In this document: piece after piece, positions 17,290 through 26,970 of the stretch
How the letters are laid out: every line of letters starts with the position of its first letter
How positions within the stretch are numbered: position 1 is the stretch's first letter
Origin: Bdellovibrio sp. ZAP7
GTDB lineage: Bacteria; Bdellovibrionota; Bdellovibrionia; Bdellovibrionales; Bdellovibrionaceae
Direction: 5' to 3'
Assembly: GCF_006874645.1 (NCBI RefSeq)
Contig: NZ_CP030082.1
Coordinates: 1,116,001 to 1,180,000, forward strand
DNA length: 64,000 nt
Translations under genes and position numbers: made by a program
The notes under the pieces: model-generated
Databases searched by the model: none
Seen by the model: only the letters and a program-made list of their open reading frames with translations
What the model was told of the DNA's origin: nothing

Positions 17290-18399
17290 ATGAATATTGT
17301 AGCTTGGGGCGTTGTTTTAGGTGCCATTTTATTCTCACAAAGTAGTTTTTCGTACCCTGACTTATCCAGGCATGGTTATACGAATTGCACGGCTTGCCAC
17401 TTGAGTCCATCGGGTGGAGGACTCCTAACTTCCTATGGGCGTGAACTCTCTAAAGAGGTTCTTAGTACCTGGGGAAAAGACGGCGAGCAGTACTTTGCAT
17501 ATGGAAAAATAAGCCACGATGAGAATGTTCTTTTAGGAGCTTATATTCGAGGATTACAGGCCTATCGCGAAGATGAAAATAAGAAGGATGCGCGTTTCAT
17601 TCTCATGCAGGCCGATATTGAGGCTGGGTACAATTCCTTGAAATGGGCAGTGGCAGCTTCGTTAGGGCGTCAAGAGATTCGCTCTGGACAAAGTTCAGAG
17701 GGGCGGTTGGTGAGTCGTCGCTTTTATTTGTTTTATAGGCCCGATGAGAAATGGAATCTAAGAGTAGGGAAGTTTTTGCATTTCTACGGACTCAACGATC
17801 CGAATCACTACATGTATGTCAGAAAAGATCTTAACTTTGGTTTTGATACTGAAACCTACAATGTCGAAGCGTCATTTCTTGGAGATCGCTGGAATTTTTA
17901 CTTCACTTATTCAGATGGAAATCTTACTCGCGACAAATACGCTATGCTGAAAGAGCAAGGCGGGACTGCATCGCTGAGTTATTTCTTCTTAGATAAGGAA
18001 AAAGTTGGTCTCAGTTTATACCATGGTGAGGACGAGACGAATCGTAGATGGGTTTTTGGTCCGTCGGCAATTTTATCTTTTTCTTCAAAATGGTTTTTGC
18101 TTGCTGAATTCGACTGGCAGTCAAAAGATTTAAAATCTACTCAAAGTAATCAACAAGGTTATGTCACCAGCAGTAGACTGAATTACGAATGGATTCAGGG
18201 GCTAATAGGATTTATTTCTTACGACAAAAAGTTTTTGAACCAAGTTGATGCTAATACCGAGCAACAATCTTATGGATTAGGAATGCAGTTTTTTCCACGA
18301 CCGCATCTTGAAGCCATTGCGACTTGGCAAAAAGAAGAGGTCATCGCTACAAGAGCGAAGTCCGATCTTGTATGGTTACTGTTGCACTTCTATTTATGA
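17290..18399 (+). CDS. Barrel-like outer-membrane protein with N-terminal CxxCH
   Basis: The 369-residue product has a signal peptide and an N-terminal segment with NCTACHLSPSGGG, a single c-type heme motif just after the signal cleavage site. The rest is rich in alternating strands with aromatic residues and ends in LLHFYL, consistent with an outer-membrane beta-barrel. Heme attachment to a barrel N-terminus would allow electron transfer at the outer membrane; this is inference. It follows yceI with three bases between them and precedes the copper ATPase gene by nine bases. Confidence 0.75.
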   Translation: MNIVAWGVVLGAILFSQSSFSYPDLSRHGYTNCTACHLSPSGGGLLTSYGRELSKEVLSTWGKDGEQYFAYGKISHDENVLLGAYIRGLQAYREDENKKDARFILMQADIEAGYNSLKWAVAASLGRQEIRSGQSSEGRLVSRRFYLFYRPDEKWNLRVGKFLHFYGLNDPNHYMYVRKDLNFGFDTETYNVEASFLGDRWNFYFTYSDGNLTRDKYAMLKEQGGTASLSYFFLDKEKVGLSLYHGEDETNRRWVFGPSAILSFSSKWFLLAEFDWQSKDLKSTQSNQQGYVTSSRLNYEWIQGLIGFISYDKKFLNQVDANTEQQSYGLGMQFFPRPHLEAIATWQKEEVIATRAKSDLVWLLLHFYL

Positions 18400-18408
18400 G
18401 GGATTTTT

Positions 18409-20619
18409 ATGAAAAATGATCGAGCTCACGAAAATCACGGTTTAAATGAACATTCTCATCAAGAGCATCATATATCAAAAAATACAATTTCTGAAATTAG
18501 TTCTAAAGACATTGTCTACACTTGTCCGATGCATCCGCAAGTAAGGCAAAAAGGCCCAGGCAATTGTCCAATTTGCGGGATGACATTAGAGCCACTGGAA
18601 ATATCTCTTCATGAGTTGGATGGAGATAGTGAGCTAAAGCAAATGACTCAAAGATTTTTTGCAAGCGCAGTTCTGGTTTTGCCACTTTTATTTATCACGA
18701 TGGGTGGACGCCATTTAATCGAGAGTGCCCGATCTTTGCGAGCCTTGGATTGGATTGAACTTGCGATTGCGACTCCAATAGTTTTGTGGGGAGGGTGGCC
18801 GTTTTTTAAAAAATTCTGGCAATCACTTCGCAACAGAAGTCCCAATATGTTCACACTGATCGGCTTGGGAGTGGGGGTTGCATATATTTACAGTTTGGTA
18901 GCTGTCTTCTTTCCGCATATTTTTCCTGAGAGTTTTAGAGGGCATTCGGGAAGTGTAGCCCTTTACTTCGAACCCGCTGCCGTCATTGTAGTCTTGGTGC
19001 TGCTAGGCCAAGTTCTTGAGTTGAGAGCTCGGTCGCAAACGGGGGCCGCAATCAAGTCTCTTCTTAGTCTAGCGCCTAAGACTGCGCGAAAAATATTTTC
19101 GGATAGTTCCGAAAGGGATGTTCAGATTGAAGAAATTCAAGTCGGAGATTCTCTTCGAGTCCGGCCGGGAGAAAAGGTTCCAATTGATGGCGTAGTAATC
19201 GAGGGAACTTCCTCTATTGATGAAGCAATGGTCACAGGCGAGCCAGTCCCCGTCGAAAAGAGCATCGGCCAAAAAGTAATCGGTGCAACGATTAATGGAA
19301 CTGGAAGCTTAATCATCAAAGCGGAAAAAGTTGGAAAAGATACCTTGCTTTCGCAGATCGTAAGAATGGTGTCTGAAGCACAGAGAAGCCGAGCGCCAAT
19401 ACAAAAGCTAGCTGATCAAGTATCAGGATATTTCGTACCTGCAGTTGTCGGCATAGCGGTATTAGCTTCTATTATTTGGGGTGTATGGGGGCCAGAACCG
19501 CGTATGGCTTATGCTATCATTAATGCGGTGGCTGTTTTGATTATCGCTTGCCCTTGTGCCTTGGGGCTTGCAACCCCCATGTCCATAATGGTGGCGACGG
19601 GCAAGTCAGCAACTTTAGGCGTGTTGTTTAAGGATGCGGAAGCCATCGAACAATTGCGTAAAGTGAACACCTTAGTTGTCGATAAGACAGGAACATTGAC
19701 GCTTGGAAAGCCTAAACTAACTTCGGTAAGAACCGTTTCTGAAATAAGCGAAAATGAAATTATTCAAATCGCAGCGTCTTTAGAAAAAGGCAGTGAGCAT
19801 CCATTGGCCTCAGCGATCGTACAAGGAGCAGTCGATAGGAAAGCATCTTTAATTTCCACAGAAAGCTTTGAGTCAATTACGGGTCAAGGTGTTTCGGGTC
19901 GGCTGAGCGGCAAAAAATACTATCTTGGAAATTTGAAACTGGTGTCGAAGATAAATCAGAATTTGCAGAGAGCTAGAGAGGTGGCCGATGAGTTGCGCCT
20001 TGATGGTCAGACTGCGATGTTTTTGGCGGACGAAACTAGGCTCTTGGGATTAATTGGAGTCTCTGATCCCATTAAAGAATCAACTCCAGAAGCACTTAAG
20101 GCGCTAAATGAAAGTGGAATTGAAGTTATAATGGTGACTGGAGATGCACTGAAGACTGCCGAAGTGGTTGGCCATAAGCTGGGAATCAGTAATATTAAGG
20201 CAGAGGTATTACCAGATCAGAAATCTCAAATTATTAAGCAACTTCAGGATGAAGGAAAGACAGTGGCGATGGCAGGCGACGGTGTTAACGATGCACCGGC
20301 TCTGGCACTTGCTCATGTGGGTATAGCAATGGGTACAGGAACTGATGTAGCTATGCATAGTTCCTCTGTCACATTGGTGAAGGGGGATTTACGGGGAATT
20401 CTCAAGGCTCGCAAGGTCAGCGAAATTACGATGAGAAACATTAAGCAAAATCTTTTCTTCGCATTTATCTATAATGCGTTAGGTATCCCGGTAGCTGCTG
20501 GTATTTTGTATCCGTCTTTTGGAATTTTATTAAGTCCTTTGTTTGCGGCAGCAGCAATGAGTCTAAGTTCCGTGTCTGTTATTGGAAATTCGTTAAGACT
20601 AAAGAGCTCAACAATTTAA
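18409..20619 (+). CDS. copA: Copper-exporting P1B-1 ATPase with HMBD N-terminus
   Basis: The 736-residue pump begins with a histidine-rich stretch and a heavy-metal-binding domain (YTCPMHP and CPICGMT, residues about 37-60). It then has the CPC motif in helix 6 (near residue 380), the phosphorylated aspartate in DKTGTLT (near 425), and the hinge [10 protein letters not shown]. The last helices carry YN in FAFIYNALG and MSLSS, the pattern of copper(I) exporters. It moves Cu+ from the cytoplasm to the periplasm. It is the last gene of the tightly spaced csoR operon. The second copA at 22483 uses an HMA domain instead. Confidence 0.93.
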   Translation: MKNDRAHENHGLNEHSHQEHHISKNTISEISSKDIVYTCPMHPQVRQKGPGNCPICGMTLEPLEISLHELDGDSELKQMTQRFFASAVLVLPLLFITMGGRHLIESARSLRALDWIELAIATPIVLWGGWPFFKKFWQSLRNRSPNMFTLIGLGVGVAYIYSLVAVFFPHIFPESFRGHSGSVALYFEPAAVIVVLVLLGQVLELRARSQTGAAIKSLLSLAPKTARKIFSDSSERDVQIEEIQVGDSLRVRPGEKVPIDGVVIEGTSSIDEAMVTGEPVPVEKSIGQKVIGATINGTGSLIIKAEKVGKDTLLSQIVRMVSEAQRSRAPIQKLADQVSGYFVPAVVGIAVLASIIWGVWGPEPRMAYAIINAVAVLIIACPCALGLATPMSIMVATGKSATLGVLFKDAEAIEQLRKVNTLVVDKTGTLTLGKPKLTSVRTVSEISENEIIQIAASLEKGSEHPLASAIVQGAVDRKASLISTESFESITGQGVSGRLSGKKYYLGNLKLVSKINQNLQRAREVADELRLDGQTAMFLADETRLLGLIGVSDPIKESTPEALKALNESGIEVIMVTGDALKTAEVVGHKLGISNIKAEVLPDQKSQIIKQLQDEGKTVAMAGDGVNDAPALALAHVGIAMGTGTDVAMHSSSVTLVKGDLRGILKARKVSEITMRNIKQNLFFAFIYNALGIPVAAGILYPSFGILLSPLFAAAAMSLSSVSVIGNSLRLKSSTI

Positions 20620-20732
20620 GCATGAGTATCAGCATTGGGTGTTTGTTATCACTTGGCACTTTTAAATATTTACAGGTTATGTCGCTGAATTTAAATATAT
20701 TGCTAAATTAGTAGCTCGAATTGGGGAAACGT

Positions 20733-22034
20733 GTGCTTGAATACAAATCGTTTTTCTTTTTGTTAGCAGTTCAATTAATTTCTATCTCAGCATCTTCTCA
20801 AGAGACCTACAAGGGTCCTAGTCAATGTGGCGATATGGAAGTGTGGGATTATAGTACGGGGATGTGCTCACCTAGAGCCATGTCTGAAATGCCTATGAGC
20901 ATGGTCATGCTTCATGGGAACGCTTTTTTTGTGCAAACTTATGAAGAACGTCCTCGTGGGCGTGATGCGTTTTCGATTCCCAATATGCTTATGTTTGATG
21001 TCGGCAAGTCCGTGAAAAATCATTATTTCAATGTAGATGTCATGGCCACTGTAGAAAAATGGACGTACCCCAAAGACGGGTATCCTGAACTTTTGCAGAT
21101 TGGCGAAAAGAATGAGGATGACGAGCCCTACATAGATGCTCAGCATCCGCACAGTTCTCCAATAATGGGTTTAACATTGAGTGATACTATTTCACTCGGT
21201 GACGACAGAGATTATTTAAAAATATTTTTTGCACCGAGAGGACAATCAACGGATGGCCCCGTGGCTTTTATGCATCGGGTGACAGGTATGGTAAACCCAG
21301 ATGCCCCTTTAGGGCATCATATTGGTCAGGATGTTGGGCATATTACTAGTACGGTATTAGGAGTATCGTGGGCCGTGGGCAGGGCAACAATTGAGGCTTC
21401 AGCATTTAATGGTACAGAACCGCACCCTACGGCTGTTGATCTGCCTTTGGGGCCCTTAAATTCTTATGCGGGCCGCTTCATATACCGAACTAGCGATAGA
21501 AGTTATCTTATGGGTTCCGCTGCTTACGTTAAAGAACCTGAGCCAGATGAGCCAACGCTCGATCATATATGGAGATACTCCGCGTCCTTTTATAATGAAC
21601 ATGTTATTAATGAGGGCTGGCGCTTCTATAATACCTTTATCTACGGACTCGTGAATTTCTATGACAATACTGGGGCTTTAAATTCTTTCTCAGAAGAATT
21701 TTTGTTCACGAGCAATTGGCACAACATTTGGGGGCGAATTGAATATCTTCAGCGCACTTCAAGTGAATTGGATATATTAAGCGCAACTCCATTTGAGCCT
21801 CACTGGGTAACGGCTTTAACGGTGGGTTACACTTATAACTTACTAAAATGGAAAGACGGGAAATTCGGCCTGGGAGCATCTCTTACAAAAGATTTTTTAC
21901 CAACAGATTTTAGGGATTCCTATGGTGGCGATCCTTTAAGTGGCAAAATATTTTTACAACTCGAGGGAATGAAAATGTGGAATTTTTCTTCTGCTCGTTC
22001 AGAAATGCCTAAAATGAATGAACACTCTCATTAG
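20733..22034 (+). CDS. Outer-membrane protein of copper region with Cys-WD-MC motif
   Basis: I place the start at the GTG at 20733; a TTG at 20721 is also in frame. The 433-residue product has a signal peptide, then a short segment CGDMEVWDYSTGMCSP and a methionine-rich patch (MSEMPMSMVM). The rest looks like an outer-membrane barrel with many aromatic residues and a C-terminal tail containing histidines (MNEHSH). It sits downstream of the copper ATPase and may help copper leave or be bound at the outer membrane. The same Cys-x5-WD-x4-MC-x-P spacing occurs at the C-terminus of the CusB-like adaptor. Confidence 0.75.
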   Translation: MLEYKSFFFLLAVQLISISASSQETYKGPSQCGDMEVWDYSTGMCSPRAMSEMPMSMVMLHGNAFFVQTYEERPRGRDAFSIPNMLMFDVGKSVKNHYFNVDVMATVEKWTYPKDGYPELLQIGEKNEDDEPYIDAQHPHSSPIMGLTLSDTISLGDDRDYLKIFFAPRGQSTDGPVAFMHRVTGMVNPDAPLGHHIGQDVGHITSTVLGVSWAVGRATIEASAFNGTEPHPTAVDLPLGPLNSYAGRFIYRTSDRSYLMGSAAYVKEPEPDEPTLDHIWRYSASFYNEHVINEGWRFYNTFIYGLVNFYDNTGALNSFSEEFLFTSNWHNIWGRIEYLQRTSSELDILSATPFEPHWVTALTVGYTYNLLKWKDGKFGLGASLTKDFLPTDFRDSYGGDPLSGKIFLQLEGMKMWNFSSARSEMPKMNEHSH

Positions 22035-22123
22035 GCATCGCTAAGGATCACCTTTTTTGATGGCAGTGTAAGAGCTGAGAGCGATTCATGACAGAATGGC
22101 TCCCAGCGAATAATTTAGGCGAT

Positions 22124-22324
22124 CTAGAGTTTTTCAATGATGGGGTATCCGGCCTCTTCAAGAGCACTTTCGAGGCTAATAAAGTCTATAACCGATTGAA
22201 GCTTGATCGTCTGAGCTGGAAGGTTAATTTCTGGATCTGCCTTTGGGTCAACAGACTGAATGGCCTTTCTTACGCTATTTACGCAATTTTTACATGTCAT
22301 GCCTTGGACTTTAAATTCATACAC
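22124..22324 (-). CDS. CopZ-like copper chaperone (HMA domain)
   Basis: The 66-residue protein is a single heavy-metal-associated domain with the copper-binding motif GMTCKNC near the N-terminus. Such chaperones carry copper(I) in the cytoplasm and hand it to CopA. The gene starts at a GTG with AAGGAGG upstream. It is divergent from copA and its promoter carries a CueR-type operator (22366-22386), so copper should induce it together with copA. Confidence 0.9.
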   Translation of the reverse strand: MYEFKVQGMTCKNCVNSVRKAIQSVDPKADPEINLPAQTIKLQSVIDFISLESALEEAGYPIIEKL

Positions 22325-22365
22325 GCGAGCCTCCTTTTAATTGAGCTTCAGTGGCTGTAGGATCA

Positions 22366-22386
22366 ACCCTCCCAACGTTGGAAGGT
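22366..22386 (-). promoter_or_regulatory. CueR-type operator of the copZ-like gene
   Basis: On the minus strand this is ACCTTCC, seven bases, then GGAGGGT, a near match to the CueR inverted repeat. TTGACC overlaps its start as a -35 element. The weak -10 lies about 19 bases further on, the lengthened spacing that MerR-family activators need. Confidence 0.7.
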
Positions 22387-22426
22387 CAACGCTTTCTTAT
22401 TGTCTTAGATTGAGAATTGCATCTTG

Positions 22427-22447
22427 ACCTTCCAATGGTTGGAAGGA
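22427..22447 (+). promoter_or_regulatory. CueR-type operator of copA
   Basis: ACCTTCC, seven bases, GGAAGGA forms the inverted repeat. TTGACC (22424-22429) is the -35 and TAGTCT (22449-22454) a weak -10, with a 19-base spacer, as in promoters that MerR-type regulators activate by DNA distortion. Confidence 0.8.
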
Positions 22448-22482
22448 CTAGTCTATTTTAGAATCAAACTAGGAGCAAAAAC

Positions 22483-24801
22483 ATGGATTCGACAAGTCTA
22501 ACCCAAATTATTTCAAATCCTCAATTGCGAGAAGAAGAGTTCGATATCGACGGGATGACATGTGCTTCTTGTGTAAGGCATGTTGAGAAAGCTTTAGGTA
22601 ACGTTACTGGAGTAAATAAGGCGGAAGTGAATTTGGCCACAGAAAGAGCTCGTGTCACTTTTGCTGAAAGTGTTTCTGTTGAAGCTATGATTGAGGCGAT
22701 AAATAACGCCGGCTATAAAGCTACTCGACGTTTAGAGGAGAACAGCCATTCTCAAGAAAATGAAGAAAAAGAAAAAAATATTAAGAGAGATTTCAATAAA
22801 GTATTTATCGCAGCGTTGCTTTCAGCACCTTTAGTCGCTCCTATGCTTTTGGAGACTTTTGGAATTCAATACATGCTGCCAAGTTGGGCGCAGTTGTTGT
22901 TGTCGCTACCTGTTCAATTCTGGTTAGGTGCTCGTTTCTATAAAGCTGCTTGGAATGCACTAAAAGCGAAAACTGGAAATATGGATTTGCTAGTCGCACT
23001 TGGAACCTCCGCGGCCTTTGGGTTGAGTCTTTATAATATGTATGTATATGGGAATCATGCTGGACATGCGGGAGTTGGGCATCTCTATTTTGAGGGAGCT
23101 TCAATTATAATTACTCTTGTGCTTCTGGGGAAATATCTTGAAGCGCGAGCTAAACAACAAACTTCCTTAGCAATAAAAGCATTGCAAGCCTTAAAGCCTG
23201 AGGTTGCTAGAGTTCGAAGACACGGTCAAGAAATGGAAATTTCGATGGCGCACGTTCAGCTAGGAGATGAGGTTATCGTCAGACCTGGAGAGAAAATTCC
23301 GGTTGATGGCGTTGTGATTGAAGGATCAAGTCAGGTAGATGAGAGCTTGATTACCGGAGAAAGTCTTCCAGTGATAAAAACGGTGAATAATAAAGTAACT
23401 GGTGGCGCCATTAACGCTGAAGGCCTACTTATTGTTCGCACGACAGTTCTTGGAGCTGAGACAACTTTAGCAAGAATCATTCGGTTAGTGGAAAGTGCAC
23501 AAGCGGGAAAGGCACCGATTCAGCGTCTTGTCGATAAAGTGAGTGCGGTATTTGTTCATGTGGTTATTGTTATTGCCCTCTTAGCTATTTTTCTATGGGG
23601 AATTTTCACGGGTAGTTGGGAACAGGCCATTGTTAACGGCGTTTCAGTCCTCGTTATTGCATGTCCATGTGCTTTAGGTTTGGCTACTCCTACATCCATA
23701 ATGGTAGGGACAGGATTGGCAGCGAAGTTTGGTATTTTAATTAAGGATGCAGAGGCGCTGGAAATTGCACACTCAATCACAACAATCGCTTTTGATAAGA
23801 CTGGAACACTTACGGAGGGTCGACCTCGTATATCGGCACTGTATTCTTTAGAGCATTCTGAGAGTGATTTTTTAAAACTCGTTGCAAGTATTCAAAATGG
23901 AAGTGAGCATCCTTTAGCAAAGGCCATTGTTATTGAAGCCTCTGAAAGAGGCTTAGAATTGGGGAATGCTAAAGATGTTAAATCCCTTCCTGGTCGAGGT
24001 GTTGAAGGGACAATTCAGGGTGAGAAGTTTTATATAGGAACTGAAAAACTCATGCAGGAAAATGGGTTTGATATTTCCGATGTGGAAAACAAAGTTCATC
24101 TTTTAAAAGCCAATGGTGCGACCGTTTCTTTTGTTGCAAAGGAGTTTTTGCCTAAAGTGATTGGATATATCGCGTTCGAAGACAAGGTAAAGGCCTCATC
24201 GAAAGAGGCGATCCAAAAGATTCACGATCTTGGAATTCGGACGGTCATGTTGACTGGTGATAATTGGGGGGCTGCTCAAAAGATTGCGAGGTATTTGAAT
24301 ATCGATGAGGTCAAGGCTGAAGTTCTTCCGAGCGACAAGTCACATATTATCGAAGAATTAAAATCTAATGGTGGTTTTGTTGCAATGGTAGGGGATGGCA
24401 TCAACGATGCTCCAGCATTGGCTGCTGCTCATGTAGGCATGGCTATGTCCACGGGAACAGATGTAGCAATGCATTCAGCTGGAATCACGCTGATGCGGGG
24501 AAATCCTCTATTAATTCCTGATGCAATTAGCATATCTAGAAGAACTTATAGAAAAATTAAGCAAAATCTCTTTTGGGCCTTTATTTATAACTTGGTAGGA
24601 ATACCCCTTGCTGCATTGGGACTTTTGAATCCAGTTATTGCTGGGGCTGCAATGGCATTCAGTAGTGTCAGTGTTATTGCCAATGCTCTTCTGTTAAAGA
24701 CTTGGCAGCCTGAAAGTGCAAAAAATTTAACTGTATCTATGAGCAACAATCAGAACGAGTATCCCTTTGAGAATTTAGGGCCAGAGAAAAGCTACGAGTA
24801 G
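22483..24801 (+). CDS. copA: Copper-exporting P1B-1 ATPase with HMA domain
   Basis: The 772-residue pump has one N-terminal HMA domain with GMTCASC (residues about 25-31). It then has the CPC motif (near 391), DKTGTLT (near 437), a SEHPL nucleotide-binding motif and [10 protein letters not shown]. The last helices contain FIYN and MAFSS, the Cu+ pattern. Copper(I) is exported from the cytoplasm to the periplasm, probably after delivery by the neighbouring CopZ-like chaperone. AGGAG precedes the ATG, and the CueR-type operator lies in its promoter. It differs from the 18409 ATPase in its metal-binding domain, so the two are separate copper modules. Confidence 0.95.
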   Translation: MDSTSLTQIISNPQLREEEFDIDGMTCASCVRHVEKALGNVTGVNKAEVNLATERARVTFAESVSVEAMIEAINNAGYKATRRLEENSHSQENEEKEKNIKRDFNKVFIAALLSAPLVAPMLLETFGIQYMLPSWAQLLLSLPVQFWLGARFYKAAWNALKAKTGNMDLLVALGTSAAFGLSLYNMYVYGNHAGHAGVGHLYFEGASIIITLVLLGKYLEARAKQQTSLAIKALQALKPEVARVRRHGQEMEISMAHVQLGDEVIVRPGEKIPVDGVVIEGSSQVDESLITGESLPVIKTVNNKVTGGAINAEGLLIVRTTVLGAETTLARIIRLVESAQAGKAPIQRLVDKVSAVFVHVVIVIALLAIFLWGIFTGSWEQAIVNGVSVLVIACPCALGLATPTSIMVGTGLAAKFGILIKDAEALEIAHSITTIAFDKTGTLTEGRPRISALYSLEHSESDFLKLVASIQNGSEHPLAKAIVIEASERGLELGNAKDVKSLPGRGVEGTIQGEKFYIGTEKLMQENGFDISDVENKVHLLKANGATVSFVAKEFLPKVIGYIAFEDKVKASSKEAIQKIHDLGIRTVMLTGDNWGAAQKIARYLNIDEVKAEVLPSDKSHIIEELKSNGGFVAMVGDGINDAPALAAAHVGMAMSTGTDVAMHSAGITLMRGNPLLIPDAISISRRTYRKIKQNLFWAFIYNLVGIPLAALGLLNPVIAGAAMAFSSVSVIANALLLKTWQPESAKNLTVSMSNNQNEYPFENLGPEKSYE

Positions 24802-24831
24802 CTACTCTAAGTTTTTAAGGATAGTTTTCTT

Positions 24832-24852
24832 TCCTTCCATTCATTGGAAGGT
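24832..24852 (+). promoter_or_regulatory. CueR-type operator of cueR
   Basis: TCCTTCC, seven bases, GGAAGGT forms the same inverted repeat as at copA and copZ. TATAGT (24854-24859) is a likely -10; the -35 is weak. This suggests that cueR controls its own promoter. Confidence 0.7.
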
Positions 24853-24878
24853 TTATAGTAAGATTGAAAAGAGGCTTT

Positions 24879-25265
24879 ATGAATATCGGTGAACTTTCTA
24901 AATCATCTGGAGTAAATGCCAAACTGATTCGGCACTATGAGTCTATAGGACTAATTCCAAAAGCAGCAAGATCCGAGTCTGGGTATAGAAAATATGGCGA
25001 GACAGATGTACATATTTTGAAGTTTATTAAAAGAGGTCGTAGTTTGGGGTTCTCCATGAAGGAAATCAAAAAACTGATCAGCCTATGGCGGAATCGATCG
25101 CGCGCGAGTTCCGAAGTTAAGGCCCTGGCTGTTGCTCATGTAAAAGAGTTAGAAGAGAAAATTAGCGAACTTCAGGGAATGGTTGATACCTTGAAGCATC
25201 TTGCTAGAACTTGCCACGGGGATCATCGTCCAGACTGCCCCATCATTGAGGATCTTGAGAAGTAG
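24879..25265 (+). CDS. cueR: CueR-type MerR regulator of copper export
   Basis: I start at the ATG at 24879 (AGAGG upstream); a TTG at 24864 is in frame. The 128-residue product has the MerR winged helix-turn-helix (NIGELSKSSGVNAKLIRHYE), a dimerisation helix and a C-terminal loop TCHGDHRPDCP. Cys112 and Cys120 match the copper(I) ligands of E. coli CueR in both position and spacing. It should activate copA and the copZ-like gene when copper(I) rises. The three operator-like repeats nearby support this. Confidence 0.93.
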   Translation: MNIGELSKSSGVNAKLIRHYESIGLIPKAARSESGYRKYGETDVHILKFIKRGRSLGFSMKEIKKLISLWRNRSRASSEVKALAVAHVKELEEKISELQGMVDTLKHLARTCHGDHRPDCPIIEDLEK

Positions 25266-25372
25266 GTTGGTTGGGACTGAATATGACTACCTGAAGTATT
25301 CGTATTCGGGGATGAGCTGCAGAAACTCTAAAGATATTTGCCTATCCCGTACGTTAATTAATCTATACAAAT

Positions 25373-25654
25373 TTATTTTTTGGTAACGCTTACCCAAGAT
25401 TTAGATTTTCGGGAACTCGTAAGAGCATTTAAGTATTCTGGTTCTACTTCAGATATTGGAATTGTTTGAGACATTGTTGAATTTTCATCGTATGCCTTGT
25501 AGAGAAACGTAACGGACTCATCGTTCATTGCAAGAGTTTTCACGATATCTATCGCCATCATATTTGTCGGACGAGGTCCAACACCACCGCCACCAACGCC
25601 AGCAATTGTACTAATAGGAAGCAAAAGTAATGCAAAAATCATTAGTTTATTCAT
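25373..25654 (-). CDS. Small secreted protein of unknown function
   Basis: The 93-residue product has a good signal peptide followed by a glycine-rich segment (GVGGGGVGPRP) and a short polar domain with no cysteines. Its start overlaps the stop of the upstream regulator gene by one base, so both are made from one transcript. The family is not recognised. Confidence 0.6.
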   Translation of the reverse strand: MNKLMIFALLLLPISTIAGVGGGGVGPRPTNMMAIDIVKTLAMNDESVTFLYKAYDENSTMSQTIPISEVEPEYLNALTSSRKSKSWVSVTKK

Positions 25655-26472
25655 TAGTTCTGCTCCTTTCTGAAGTATGGCTCAATTGTTAAAGTGTCCA
25701 TGAAACCGCTTACGATCAATGGAACTTCACCTGGATTATTTTGGATGACCTCCCCCATGTCTGCAAGGAATTTCTCGTAGACATCCATAGCTAGGCCATA
25801 TCCTTTTTTACTTACAGATTCTGACATTAGGGCGAAGCCATTGAAATCGTGATCAAGTTTGAAAAACATCTTCGTTAGATCTGGAAGATGCTTTCTGATG
25901 AGCTCTTTGGATGGACGAACATCTGTTACTAGAGCCGTAATGATACCATCGGCTTCAATTTTCAGGAAGCCGTCTGACACGAGTGAATCAAGTGCCATTT
26001 CTCCCATCAATCCAAGCAAGCGAGTGATTTCATTTTTGTGAATTCTAGTACGATTCGCAGACATCAAGTAAACAACAAAAGGCAGATACTCATCAATGCT
26101 CTTTTCTTTTTCGAGCAAAGGAGTGCAGCTATCAATGTACGTTGCTTTTTCAAGGAACGAATAGTTGTGAAGTAGAAATCTTTGAATGCCATTTGAAGAT
26201 TCAAAATGTGTCTTCAAATCTTCAATAGAAGACTTTTGTGAAACAGCCATCAGAATCTTAAGCATATTATCTGGAAGTGGCGAACGGTCGTCGTTGCACA
26301 GTCTGCGCACGCACGACTCACTAACTCCAGCGGCACGCGCTAAAGCAGTAACACTACGACTCTCTTTTGCTGATAGCCAAGTGTCGATCTGACCCTTAAC
26401 TTCAGTTACCAAGTTCGTACGATCCAAATAACCCCCAGGAATAGTGTCGAAATAGCCCTTCCGATGACACAT
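25654..26472 (-). CDS. HTH regulator, resembling Bdellovibrio DUF4423-type proteins
   Basis: The 272-residue product has an N-terminal helix-turn-helix (SVTALARAAGVSESCVRRLCND, residues about 40-60). A helical second part follows, with length and layout like the TIGR02147/DUF4423 family of regulators that is common in Bdellovibrio and Fibrobacter. The assignment is tentative. It lies at the border between the metal cargo and the transfer genes, divergent from the secretion operon, with palindromes in between. It may therefore control transfer genes, itself and the secreted protein at 25373. Confidence 0.6.
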   Translation of the reverse strand: MCHRKGYFDTIPGGYLDRTNLVTEVKGQIDTWLSAKESRSVTALARAAGVSESCVRRLCNDDRSPLPDNMLKILMAVSQKSSIEDLKTHFESSNGIQRFLLHNYSFLEKATYIDSCTPLLEKEKSIDEYLPFVVYLMSANRTRIHKNEITRLLGLMGEMALDSLVSDGFLKIEADGIITALVTDVRPSKELIRKHLPDLTKMFFKLDHDFNGFALMSESVSKKGYGLAMDVYEKFLADMGEVIQNNPGEVPLIVSGFMDTLTIEPYFRKEQN

Positions 26473-26814
26473 ATCAATAGAATTCGTCGTCGTGACGACG
26501 GATTTCCATCAAAAATCTGTTTATTTGCTTATGGCGGAATCTTTACGCTCCGCTTAATCGTCGCGGCGACGTATCTTTAATCTCCCGAAGTTCTTGGTTT
26601 ATTTAAGGCTGAAATGTCCATACCACTAGGCTCACAAGGCAGGCGCATTCCGCGCCAGTTCCAAAAACTGAACTGATCGAATGGATGTTGAAAATGAGAT
26701 TTTTCAGCAACGGCACTGTATTGCCTGAGATCCGCAAACACTAAGGAGGTTAAGAAAAATAAAAAATCAAATACTGATCATCAATCGAGTCGCGTGATTG
26801 AGAAGAGATCGTTC
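26473..26814. promoter_or_regulatory. Divergent control region of the transfer operon
   Basis: This gap lies between the minus-strand regulator and the plus-strand transfer genes. It contains CGTCGT-cgtg-ACGACG (26485-26500) and CGTCGC-g-GCGACG (26559-26571), two related GC-rich palindromes that are good operator candidates. It also holds GCGGA with TCCGC flanking 12 bases near 26534. Their target protein is not known; the HTH regulator next door is the obvious candidate. A strong ribosome binding site, AAGGAGGT, lies at 26743. Confidence 0.5.
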
Positions 26815-26970
26815 ATGCGGTTGCTGGAGAGTTTTAAAAAATCGGGGAATTTCGTCACAGGTCTTTTTGCAATCCAAAAAGATATGACGAGAGAGGAGTG
26901 GGAGAAAATGGAGAGCAAAAAAGTAATTAATAAACACAAAGATCAAATCTACTGGGATGGGAAATATTAA
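26815..26970 (+). CDS. Small basic protein, start of transfer operon
   Basis: A 51-codon frame starting at the ATG at 26815 encodes a small charged protein rich in lysine, including FKKSGNF and EEWEKMESKK. Its stop overlaps the next start (TAATG). The frame stays open upstream to 26698 and has no canonical start next to the strong AAGGAGGT at 26743, although a GTG lies at 26794. The true start is thus uncertain. No family is recognised. Confidence 0.45.
   Translation: MRLLESFKKSGNFVTGLFAIQKDMTREEWEKMESKKVINKHKDQIYWDGKY

Noticed and set aside
25266-25372. A regulatory RNA between cueR and the small secreted protein gene
   Set aside because: No stable hairpin with a T-run, or promoter, could be supported in this 107-base gap.
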